A DNA stretch of 29,133 nt from Bacillota bacterium. Lineage in GTDB: Bacteria; Bacillota; Bacilli; Paenibacillales; Paenibacillaceae. The stretch is taken from positions 1 through 29,133 of the forward strand of contig JAEZCJ010000092.1 in assembly GCA_023433615.1 (NCBI GenBank). The letters run 5' to 3'. How positions within the stretch are numbered: position 1 is the stretch's first letter; each line of letters opens with the position of its first letter. Shown one piece after another: positions 22,730-29,133 of this stretch. Below the pieces are notes generated by a model. It ran no database searches. It had not been told where the DNA came from and saw nothing but the letters and a program-made list of their open reading frames with translations. Position numbers and translations under genes: made by a program.

Positions 22730-24587
22730 CTCTTCCGCCTCGCTCTCTTCCTATTGTCAGAATCCTCATCGCATTCAGAATGACCGCGATCACGCTTAGC
22801 TCATGTATCAGCATGCCTGAAGCCATGAATACGGTTCCTGCCAATACGCCGGCCAGCAAGAGAATCACGACCGCTACCGCGAAAATAATGTTCTGCCTCA
22901 GATTCGCCATTACGGTGCGGCTCAGCATCAACGACTCCGCGATAAGACCCATTCTGCCGGACGTAATAATCAGATCTGCCGTCTCGATCGCGACGTCGGT
23001 GCCGGTATCCCCTACCGCGATGCCAATGTCCGCAGCGGCTAATGCCGGCGCGTCGTTCACGCCGTCTCCAACCATCGCTACCTTATGGCCTGATTCTTGC
23101 AGCAGCCGGATGGCTTTCACTTTCCCTTCCGGGAGCAGGCCGGCCCGATAATCCGATAACCCGAGCTGCTCGGCAACGGCCTTCGCCGTATACTCGTGGT
23201 CGCCTGTCAACAGGATCATTCGCTTCATGCCGGCTTTCTTCAGGCAGCGAATCAGACCGAGCGCATCCTTCCGAATCGGATCGGCAATCGCCAAGAAGCC
23301 GAGCACCTCTCGTTCCCGTGCGATGAACAGGATGGTCCGCCCGCCCCTCTCTTCTTGCGCAGCGGCTAAGCGGATTGCAGCGGACATCGACATGCCCAGC
23401 TCCTCGATCATGCTGCGATTGCCGACATGCACCGCTGCGCCGTCCAATTCCGCGCTAACTCCGTGACCGGGCAGGAATTCGAACCCTTCTGCGCCCTCGC
23501 GGCCCCAAGCGATCCCCCTCTTCGCTGCCTCGCGCAGGATAGCGCCGGCAAGCGGATGCTCCGAGCGCTGTTCTGCTCGAGCGCTTAAGACGAGCATTTC
23601 GCCTTCATCCGCCTGCTCCGCGAATACGCGCATCACGCGAGGCCGACCTTCGGTCAACGTGCCGGTCTTGTCGAACACGACCGTATCGATTCGCCTCGCC
23701 GTCTCCAGTACGCTGCCCCCCTTCAGCAGCATCCCGCGCTTCGCGGCGCTGCCGATGCCTGCCACGATGGAGACCGGCGCTGCGATGACGAGTGCCCCAG
23801 GGCAGGCGATCACCAGCAGCGTTAACGCGAGCCTCACATCTCGCGTGACCGCGTATACGACGACGGCAAGCACGAGAATCGCCGGCGTGTAATACGCTGC
23901 GAAGCGCTCGATGAACCGCTGCGTCTCCGCCTTCGCATCCTGCGCTTCCTCGACGAACGCCACGATCCGCGCGAAGGTCGTATCCTCTCCGACCCGTTCC
24001 GCATGCACCTCCAAATAGCCGGATTCGACGACAGTACCGCCGGACACTTCATCGCCTGCGCTTCGTTCGACAGGCATCGATTCGCCTGTGATCGATGCTT
24101 GGTTCACGCTCGCCTGTCCGTCGATGACGGAGCCGTCGACCGGAATTCGGCCGCCCGGACGCACGATTACGACCTCACCCTGCTGTACGTCTGCGGCATG
24201 GACTTGAACAGCTATTCCGCTCCGAACCACGGTTGCTTCGACCGGAGATAAGTCCAACAGCGCGCGGATCGATGCCAGCGTCTTCTCCAGCGTGATCCCC
24301 TCCAAGTAAGAACCGAGCATGAACAAGAACGTGACCGCCGCCGCTTCCCAATACTCTCCGATCCAGATTGCGCCGGTGACGGCTGCCGTTATCAGCAGCT
24401 CGATTCCGAGAATGCGGAAGCGCAGTGCCTGTACGGCCTTTACCGCGATCCGCCAGCCGGCCAGCAGCGTGCCGACCAGCATCAGCGCGTTGAACGCGGC
24501 GACATGTACGCCCAGCCACCGCAGCAGCCAGCCGCTTACGATCAGGCTGCCGACGATCATCAGCATTGCGGTATCCTTGCGCTTCAT
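22575..24587 (-). CDS. P1B-type heavy-metal-transporting ATPase with CPG motif
   Basis: The frame is 670 codons. Actuator TGES (residues 167-170), membrane metal motif CPG (262-264, in LLVIACPGALVIAAP), phosphorylation site DKTGT (306-310), an HP motif (SEHPLAG) and the hinge GDGVNDAPALAAADIGIAVG are visible. The usual CPC/CPH/SPC is replaced by CPG, so specificity cannot be assumed. There is no N-terminal HMA domain; a separate HMA protein is encoded immediately upstream with an ATGA overlap. The family normally ends near NAMRIL (about residue 610). Here the frame runs about 57 further Arg-rich residues over the next gene, suggesting a lost stop, a frameshift or a tolerated extension. Confidence 0.93.
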   Translation of the reverse strand: MKRKDTAMLMIVGSLIVSGWLLRWLGVHVAAFNALMLVGTLLAGWRIAVKAVQALRFRILGIELLITAAVTGAIWIGEYWEAAAVTFLFMLGSYLEGITLEKTLASIRALLDLSPVEATVVRSGIAVQVHAADVQQGEVVIVRPGGRIPVDGSVIDGQASVNQASITGESMPVERSAGDEVSGGTVVESGYLEVHAERVGEDTTFARIVAFVEEAQDAKAETQRFIERFAAYYTPAILVLAVVVYAVTRDVRLALTLLVIACPGALVIAAPVSIVAGIGSAAKRGMLLKGGSVLETARRIDTVVFDKTGTLTEGRPRVMRVFAEQADEGEMLVLSARAEQRSEHPLAGAILREAAKRGIAWGREGAEGFEFLPGHGVSAELDGAAVHVGNRSMIEELGMSMSAAIRLAAAQEERGGRTILFIAREREVLGFLAIADPIRKDALGLIRCLKKAGMKRMILLTGDHEYTAKAVAEQLGLSDYRAGLLPEGKVKAIRLLQESGHKVAMVGDGVNDAPALAAADIGIAVGDTGTDVAIETADLIITSGRMGLIAESLMLSRTVMANLRQNIIFAVAVVILLLAGVLAGTVFMASGMLIHELSVIAVILNAMRILTIGRERGGRDVECRLDGMAGAGAECPRRRVRRRHASMRGTLRLHDKLRSHELLHRPDQRG

Positions 24588-24820
24588 GTCGCCGTCAACT
24601 CCTTCATCGAGGAACGAATGACGCGATAGCCCAGTTGCGCCAGACGCGCCGATAGCTCCTGCTCTGCGACCGCGCGTTCCTCGAACGTCACGTCAACCTT
24701 GCTGGCGTGGAAGCGAACCTTAGCGTCGGCAACCCCCGGCATATGCTGGAACGCCGCTTCGATCTTTCGAATGCAGCTGGGGCAGGCCAGCGTTTCAAGC
24801 TGGAATATGATTCGTTTCAT
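24584..24820 (-). CDS. Heavy-metal-associated (HMA) domain protein, CopZ-like metallochaperone
   Basis: 78 residues from the ATG at 24820 (AGGGAGGG upstream); an earlier start at 24913 in the same frame lacks this site. The beta-alpha-beta-beta-alpha-beta layout and CPSC metal motif at C13-x2-C16 (ETLACPSCIRKIEAAFQHMPGVADAKV) are clear. It ends in ATGA shared with the ATPase start, so translation is coupled. It probably delivers, or supplies as a detached domain, a soft metal to that ATPase. An FNR-like box lies upstream at 24912-24925. Confidence 0.9.
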   Translation of the reverse strand: MKRIIFQLETLACPSCIRKIEAAFQHMPGVADAKVRFHASKVDVTFEERAVAEQELSARLAQLGYRVIRSSMKELTAT

Positions 24821-24883
24821 GGGTAGCCCTCCCTGTACGATAGGATTCTCGGCTTCAGGCGTTAGCCTTAAGCTTCTGAATCC

Positions 24884-24925
24884 ATCATCCCACGGATTGG
24901 GCGGCTGTCCCATGATCTAGATCAA
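24884..24925 (-). promoter_or_regulatory. FNR-type promoter of the HMA/ATPase genes
   Basis: On the minus strand TTGAT-CTAG-ATCAT (24925-24912) matches the FNR consensus at 9 of 10 defined positions. GATGAT at 24889-24884 lies where the -10 would be if the box is centred at -41.5, the class II position. The box is 11 bp or less from the end of the upstream gene. Confidence 0.65.
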
Positions 24926-24935
24926 GAATCCGCAG

Positions 24936-26195
24936 CTAATGGCGAAAAACACGCAGCAATTCCCCCACATAGATGAACAGCATCACCGTTGCGAATAGTT
25001 GACCAACTCCAGCCAGCATCGGCACTTCGGCCGCAAAACCAGCCGCAACGATGGCTACGCCGACGAGATAACCGACCATTTCCGCCGTCAGGCGCCTCTC
25101 CGGCAGCATCGCAGAGAGCAGGATCGCCCCCTTCTTCTCCTCCTTGGTTCTGAACCGATGCGCCCACCAGAGAAAGGGGAGGATCTTGGACAGGTAGCAC
25201 AGGATCGACCCCGTGAACCACCCCAGCACCAGATAGATCAAGAGCGCCTCGTTCCACATGCGGCCGCTTGGCGCGAACCGATCGGCAACGATCCAGCACA
25301 GGAAGACGAAGAAGCTTAGCGGCAGCAGCCAGTACGCCGCGTGCACGGCGCCGATCGGCTGCTTCGCGCGGCTCTGTCTGCGGATGCTGGCTGCGACGAC
25401 CGAGAAGCTTGCTAGCGATAGAATCAGCATGGCTGCTGCAACATAAGGAAGCTCCGTTAGATCGAGCCACAGCGAAGCTGCTTCCAGCCAGATCCCTAGG
25501 TGAAAGCCTCCAATCACGGCATAGTGTACGCGAGCGATTTTCCACCGGGAGACCATGAACATCGGAAGCAGCTTCAGGCTGAACACGAGGATCAGACTAG
25601 CCAGCCAGCCCCCTATGCCGAACCACATGTGACTCGCGAAAGTCTGTTCATGAGTGCCGGCATACCAACCGTACGCGAACCCGAGCCCCATTTTCACCCC
25701 GAGGAGAACGGCGGCGATCAGCGACAGCAGACTCAAGGCAATGCCGAATACGAATACATTCCACGCACGGGCACGAATGAAGGTTACAATGAGGTTAACG
25801 GCATAACACAGCACGCTAATCGTGACCAGGATTCCGCCGGCCGCGATCAGCCTGCCCTCGGTAAGGAATCCGGCCAGAAGCGCCGCAAGACCGCCCATGT
25901 AGAGGACGGCGTGCAGGACTCCGAGCCCTCTGCTGTACAGCGAGGCACGAAGCACGATCTGGACGATCTGATAGCTCGCCCCCATGGCCAGCATCGTCGC
26001 CCATCCGAGCAGCAGCGCGTGCGCAAGGAACCATCCCTTCGGATTGCGCAGCGAATGCAGGTCAACCAGATCGGGCACGAACAAGGCGGCGGCGATCGCC
26101 GCTGCAAGCAGCATCAGCATACCCGCTGCGAACCATGCATAAGTTAACGCTAGAATATGCAAATTCGATGGCAGCTTGCGTACTGGCTCGGTCAT
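24936..26195 (-). CDS. 12-TM heme-copper-oxidase-subunit-I-like (NnrS/CcoN-related?) membrane protein
   Basis: 419 residues from the ATG at 26195 (AGAGGTG upstream). It is almost wholly hydrophobic with about 12 helices. A motif of the form (H)x3-4-GW-x9-10-(Q/K)-(I/L)-x-P-like is repeated about three times: H59-LLLGW...YQIV, H189-MWFGIGGW...LKLLP, and the C-terminal LIYLVLGWF...SKILPFLWW. This recalls the threefold symmetry of heme-copper oxidase subunit I and NnrS-like heme proteins. Candidate ligands are H59, H182, H189, H224, H232 and H285. The HH copper-site pair and other full-oxidase signatures are absent, so it is not an obvious terminal oxidase. It follows DUF2249 on the same strand and probably shares its FNR promoter. 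Confidence 0.7.
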   Translation of the reverse strand: MTEPVRKLPSNLHILALTYAWFAAGMLMLLAAAIAAALFVPDLVDLHSLRNPKGWFLAHALLLGWATMLAMGASYQIVQIVLRASLYSRGLGVLHAVLYMGGLAALLAGFLTEGRLIAAGGILVTISVLCYAVNLIVTFIRARAWNVFVFGIALSLLSLIAAVLLGVKMGLGFAYGWYAGTHEQTFASHMWFGIGGWLASLILVFSLKLLPMFMVSRWKIARVHYAVIGGFHLGIWLEAASLWLDLTELPYVAAAMLILSLASFSVVAASIRRQSRAKQPIGAVHAAYWLLPLSFFVFLCWIVADRFAPSGRMWNEALLIYLVLGWFTGSILCYLSKILPFLWWAHRFRTKEEKKGAILLSAMLPERRLTAEMVGYLVGVAIVAAGFAAEVPMLAGVGQLFATVMLFIYVGELLRVFRH

Positions 26196-26361
26196 GAGAA
26201 CACCTCTTATCGGTTTATGAGAGGAGAACGGCATCCATGGATAAGGAACCCGCGATATTACTAGAATGCACCATTCGCCGAGACGTCATGAATGTCCTCG
26301 GCTCCGTACGATGCAATAAAGTGCGAAGCCGCTCTTGCAGCCTCGCGCCTCTTATGCCCTT

Positions 26362-26610
26362 CTAGAGCTTAACGCACATAATCCGGAAGTGCTCGGGACC
26401 GATTCGGTTCAGAATCGCCGGCAGGCCGATCGATTCCAAGCTCGATACGAGCGGACGCGCTTCATGCGGCACATGCAGCTCAATGACCGTCCCCCGTTCT
26501 GCCGCCGATACGAAATCGATCACTTCCTTCTTCGGATGCATGCCTTGGCTGATCAGCCTGCGCAGATCGATCACCGTCACATTCTCTTTGTATTCGATAT
26601 CCAATTGCAT
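26362..26610 (-). CDS. DUF2249-family small protein
   Basis: 82 residues. The pattern VIDLRRL...MHPKKEVIDFV...RGTVIELHVPHEARPLVSSLE...GPEHFRIM resembles the DUF2249 family, whose members often lie near nitrite/nitric-oxide or anaerobic genes and Fnr regulators. No catalytic residues are obvious, and its function is unknown. GGGAG lies about 10 nt before the ATG. The promoter has a perfect FNR box. It is divergent from the Crp/Fnr regulator and 166 bp upstream of the 12-TM gene. Confidence 0.85.
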   Translation of the reverse strand: MQLDIEYKENVTVIDLRRLISQGMHPKKEVIDFVSAAERGTVIELHVPHEARPLVSSLESIGLPAILNRIGPEHFRIMCVKL

Positions 26611-26674
26611 GTGCGAGCATCTCCCTCAACTTGTGTTGGCTAGGCTTGGGCCATCCATGCTTGCCTATGCCTTC

Positions 26675-26716
26675 ATTATGCGAGAACCTGCCCCGGGATT
26701 CCTTGATATGAATCAA
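26675..26716 (-). promoter_or_regulatory. FNR-type promoter of DUF2249: perfect FNR box
   Basis: TTGAT-ATGA-ATCAA at 26703-26716 matches the FNR consensus at all 10 defined positions. On the minus strand a CATAAT -10 occupies 26680-26675, exactly placed for a box centred at -41.5. Confidence 0.82.
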
Positions 26717-26725
26717 TTCACGATC

Positions 26726-26767
26726 GTGATGCTTGTCACAATCGTTTGCTTGCCGGCATGCTATGCT
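26726..26767 (+). promoter_or_regulatory. FNR-like autoregulatory promoter of the Crp/Fnr gene
   Basis: GTGAT-GCTT-GTCAC (26726-26739) is a degenerate FNR/CRP-type dyad (GTGA-N6-TCAC). TATGCT at 26762-26767 is placed for a start at about 26774, giving -41.5 for the dyad. Confidence 0.55.
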
Positions 26768-26808
26768 GGGGCTGTTCCAAGACTACGCCCGATCGCGGAG
26801 GGATTCCC

Positions 26809-27498
26809 ATGTGCCGGTGCACGCATGCCTGTGTTCTTCAAGTCCCTGTATTCCAGCAGTTGACGGAGGATGAGACCCGCTCAATCTCCGGCATGGTCCA
26901 TTCCACTACCTATGCGAAGGGGCAGTTCGTGTTCAAGGAAGGAGACCGCAGCCAATCGCTCCATGTGCTCCATCGCGGACTCATCAAGCTGTCCATGGTC
27001 GCGGATACGGGCAAGGAGCATATCGTACGCTTCCTATTCCCAGGCGACTTCTTCGGACTCTCCTCACTCTTGCAAGAGAGCAGGCAGTATGCTCATGCAG
27101 AGGTCATTGAGGAGGCGCAGGTCTGCCGAATCGATCGCGGGGATTTGCAGCCGCTCTTGGAGAGCAGCCCCGCAATGACCTATCGCTTCTTGCTCGCAAT
27201 GAGCCAGAGGGTGCAGCAAGCGGACGGCTGGGCAGGTGCGGTCACGCTGCTCGAGGTTGAGAGGCGGTTAGCGCGGCTCCTCGTCCACTTCCGGCAGATC
27301 GGCCTCTCCATGCAAGACGAAGTCCGTCTACCCGCCGCGAAAAAAGAGATCGCCGCCATGATCGGCACGACGCCGGAGACGTTCAGCCGCAAGCTCGCGC
27401 AATTGGAGGCGCAGCAGCTGATTGCCGTGAACAATCGCAGGATCCGAATCTTGCTGCCGGACAAGCTCGAGGAGCTGGCTGGCTTGCAGCACACGTAA
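26809..27498 (+). CDS. FNR-type Crp/Fnr transcriptional regulator with four cysteines
   Basis: 229 residues from the ATG at 26809 (GGAGGG 6 nt upstream); an earlier in-frame start at 26746 has no such site. Residues about 12-125 are the cyclic-nucleotide-binding-fold sensor (YAKGQFVFKEGDRSQSLHVLHRGLIKL), about 135-150 the dimerisation helix, and about 170-215 the winged helix. E190, S193 and R194 give the ExxSR recognition signature of FNR proteins. C2, C4 and C8 lie at the N-terminus and C106 (EEAQVCRIDRG) is at the position equivalent to C122 of E. coli FNR. This suggests an oxygen- or NO-labile 4Fe-4S cluster, although the CxCx3C spacing is tighter than in E. coli. Divergent from DUF2249; targets inferred from the boxes. 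Confidence 0.9.
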   Translation: MCRCTHACVLQVPVFQQLTEDETRSISGMVHSTTYAKGQFVFKEGDRSQSLHVLHRGLIKLSMVADTGKEHIVRFLFPGDFFGLSSLLQESRQYAHAEVIEEAQVCRIDRGDLQPLLESSPAMTYRFLLAMSQRVQQADGWAGAVTLLEVERRLARLLVHFRQIGLSMQDEVRLPAAKKEIAAMIGTTPETFSRKLAQLEAQQLIAVNNRRIRILLPDKLEELAGLQHT

Positions 27499-27500
27499 GA

Positions 27501-27534
27501 AGCCCGGTCCGCAGCACATGCTGCAGATCGGGCT
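27501..27534. terminator. Hairpin after the Crp/Fnr gene
   Basis: AGCCCG/CGGGCT and, inside, GCAGCA/TGCTGC form a two-part stem two bases past the stop codon. No good U-tract follows, so its role as terminator is uncertain. Confidence 0.5.
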
Positions 27535-27700
27535 CCCGTCTCCGCAAAGAAGATAAGCTTCCCCTCTGTCTTGTTCACCTCTTGCCTGTTGAATCCTTAC
27601 AAATCGGACACGGCCGCTGCCAATGTACCCGATGCCGATGATCAGCTTGAACGCCGGGCGAAATCCATTCGAGCCATGGTCCTCCGTGACGCTCTTCCGC

Positions 27701-27706
27701 TATAAT
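27701..27706 (+). promoter_or_regulatory. Candidate -10 of the OPRT-like gene
   Basis: TATAAT 33 nt before the ATG at 27739; no clear -35. Confidence 0.45.
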
Positions 27707-27738
27707 GGACTTATTAATCGTTAGGGAGACGTGAACGC

Positions 27739-28638
27739 ATGACGAAACCACTCGCATCACGCATGCTGCTCGAACGTTTGATTGCGACGAAAGGATTTGC
27801 TGTCCGCAGCTTCCCGGAAGACGACGCTTACTGGTACACGTCTAACAAGCCGGGGCCGTTCTACATCAATACGGAGAATATCGCCGGGGAGCAGACGGAG
27901 ACGATGCTGTCGGCCATTACCGAAGTAATGCAAGCCGATCTAACGCATGAAGTGCGAGCCCGCACGATCTGCGAAATCGTCATGCAAGAGGTCCGCAATG
28001 ATCCCGGCTATCAGGGAGCCATTGATGCCTTGGTTGACGAATATCGGACATCGAGCAGCTATCGGCCGACAGTCATCTCAGGCGGAGAGCGTCGGGATTG
28101 GTTCTTCTCCATACCGGTTGCGGCTAAGCTGGGTCTCCCGCATATTTACCTGTTCAAGTCCGGGAGCTACTTCGTCACGGATGCCGACGGCAAGCCGCTC
28201 GAGCTCTCCCTCGATCGCCAGAAGGTGCTCCATGTCGCGGATATTATCAATCTCGCCAGCAGCTACGTCACCAAGTGGATTCCCATCCTCCGAAGCACGC
28301 CGGCGATTTTCGACGAGACGCTGTCCGTGGCCGTGCGCAGCCAAGCCGGCATCGATGTCCTGATGCAGCATCAGGTTAACGTGATCTCCCCGCTGATCGT
28401 GGGCAAGCCGCTGTTCGCCGAAGCCTTCTCCCTCGGTCTCATCCCGGAATTCGCGCATGGCGAGATTCAGCTATATTACGATTCGCCTGTTGTCTGGACG
28501 AGAGGTTACCTGGCGGGACCTGGCGGGATTCATGGACATACCGTTGAGCCGGATGCTCGGGAGAGGGAACGCATCGAACATTTTCGCTCGACGGATCCCT
28601 ATGGATTGAAGCATGAATTCCCCGCTTATTTCGCATAG
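27739..28638 (+). CDS. Orotate-phosphoribosyltransferase-like protein
   Basis: 299 residues. The N-terminal RSFPEDDAYWYTSNKPGPFYINTENIAG and the VISGGERRDWFFSIPVAAKLGLPHIYLFKSG block resemble proteins annotated as orotate or related phosphoribosyltransferases. The usual PRPP loop [DE]D-x3-[ST]-x-G is replaced here by ADIINLASS (about residues 171-180), so catalysis is doubtful. The product is longer than typical OPRT (about 210 aa) because of a C-terminal extension of about 80 residues. AGGGAG lies 10 nt before the ATG. It is not next to other pyrimidine genes. A strong terminator follows, so it is probably monocistronic. Confidence 0.6.
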   Translation: MTKPLASRMLLERLIATKGFAVRSFPEDDAYWYTSNKPGPFYINTENIAGEQTETMLSAITEVMQADLTHEVRARTICEIVMQEVRNDPGYQGAIDALVDEYRTSSSYRPTVISGGERRDWFFSIPVAAKLGLPHIYLFKSGSYFVTDADGKPLELSLDRQKVLHVADIINLASSYVTKWIPILRSTPAIFDETLSVAVRSQAGIDVLMQHQVNVISPLIVGKPLFAEAFSLGLIPEFAHGEIQLYYDSPVVWTRGYLAGPGGIHGHTVEPDARERERIEHFRSTDPYGLKHEFPAYFA

Positions 28639-28648
28639 ACGGGTGAAA

Positions 28649-28681
28649 GGGTTGTCCGAATTCGGACAACCCATTCTTTTC
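28649..28681 (+). terminator. Rho-independent terminator of the OPRT-like gene
   Basis: A perfect 24-base palindrome with arms GGGTTGTCCGAA and TTCGGACAACCC is followed by ATTCTTTTCT, 11 nt after the stop codon. Confidence 0.92.
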
Positions 28682-28869
28682 TAGCATGGTGACGTAATTT
28701 CGACAAGCTCCTCCCGTGAATTATGTTAAAATAATCCAGAAAAGCGAAGGAGGGATAAACGCGTCACGCAATGAGAATCTCGAATCGCCTGTATGGAGGT
28801 GGACGAGCGGCTCAAGTTGCTTCGCACACGGAACCGTATACCGAATCCCAAATTATTAGGAGGTGTATC

Positions 28870-29133
28870 GTGTCTAGTATTCTATTCATTAACGGTCCTG
28901 CAGAAGGCCATGTCAATCCGACGCTTGCCGTCGTCAAGGAACTCACTGCGCGTGGACATCGCGTAGTCTATGTATGCACTGAAGCCTATCGAGGCACAAT
29001 CGAGGCCACCGGCGCGGAATTCTGGCCGATCGAAGATTATCTCGCACGCCAGCGAACGGGCAATCCCTTCTTGATGCTGCTTCGGACCGCCTCTATCGCG
29101 ATTCCTCAAGTCATGGTACGGGCGCAGCAGGAT
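28870..29133 (+). CDS. GT1-family (macrolide/UDP-glycosyltransferase-like) glycosyltransferase, partial
   Basis: The first 88 codons only; the frame is open to the right edge of the window. The N-terminus (VSSILFINGPAEGHVNPTLAVVKELTARGHRVVYV) is the typical N-terminal Rossmann domain of MGT/YjiC-type glycosyltransferases. The GTG at 28870 has TTAGGAGGTG just upstream. An in-frame ATG at 28771 would add 33 unrelated residues and is less likely. The acceptor cannot be known from this part. Confidence 0.85.
   Translation, partial: MSSILFINGPAEGHVNPTLAVVKELTARGHRVVYVCTEAYRGTIEATGAEFWPIEDYLARQRTGNPFLMLLRTASIAIPQVMVRAQQD

Noticed and set aside
26230..26345. Short minus-strand frames between DUF2249 and the 12-TM gene
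   Set aside because: Too short or lacking a start codon, with no support beyond chance.
26746..26808. Upstream in-frame start for the Crp/Fnr regulator
   Set aside because: No ribosome site; it lies before the predicted transcription start at about 26774, whereas the ATG at 26809 has GGAGGG.
28771..28869. Upstream in-frame ATG for the glycosyltransferase
   Set aside because: It adds 33 residues unlike the family, and a strong AGGAGGTG is directly before the GTG at 28870.

Overview
The window looks like chromosomal DNA of a moderately GC-rich, motile Firmicute, most likely Paenibacillaceae (Paenibacillus/Cohnella type). The support is strong AGGAGG-type ribosome sites, sigma-A-like promoters, the style of the Nudix/NrtR, HxlR and Crp/Fnr proteins, and frequent GTG starts. 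The genus is inferred, not proven. No rRNA, tRNA, insertion sequence, prophage or CRISPR array was seen.

Layout. (1) 7-1329: a CNNM/CorC-type membrane protein. (2) 1472-4878: an ECF41 sigma factor translationally coupled to an FAD oxidoreductase, behind a match to the ECF41 promoter, then an AraC-type regulator divergent from a flavodoxin-fold NAD(P)H oxidoreductase (4997-5575). (3) 5577-11832: a five-gene chemosensory operon cheA-cheW-mcp-cheR-cheB without cheY. (4) 12092-13212: a VOC protein and a divergent HxlR regulator with an apparently leaderless start. (5) 13287-17123: an NAD-salvage block, nrtR then pncA-pncB-ADP-ribosylglycohydrolase, with related NrtR-type operators before nrtR and before pncA. 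(6) 17299-18534: an AT-richer gene encoding an ECF sigma factor fused to what looks like a catalytically dead peptidase, with its Shine-Dalgarno complementary to the probable mRNA 5' end. (7) 18592-22367: a seven-repeat RCC1-like protein, an arylamine N-acetyltransferase and ilvD. (8) 22430-27498: an FNR-type module: a four-cysteine Crp/Fnr regulator diverging from DUF2249 and a 12-TM heme-copper-oxidase-like protein, followed by an HMA metallochaperone, a P1B-type ATPase with a CPG motif, and an overlapping small Cys-rich ORF. (9) 27739-29133: an orotate-phosphoribosyltransferase-like protein and the start of a GT1 glycosyltransferase.

How the genes work together. The most interesting ensemble is the FNR module. 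Three FNR-type boxes, one perfect TTGAT-N4-ATCAA, one with a single mismatch and one degenerate, each sit exactly 41.5 bp upstream of a start predicted from a -10-like hexamer. They precede DUF2249, the HMA/ATPase pair and the regulator gene. The regulator has the ExxSR helix expected to read TTGAT and four cysteines placed like an Fe-S sensor. I infer a low-oxygen or NO-responsive unit coupling metal transport to a heme-type membrane protein. The next most interesting is the sigma/pseudo-peptidase fusion with a possible RNA switch. The ECF41 and NrtR circuits are instances of known regulatory types whose sites can be read directly here.
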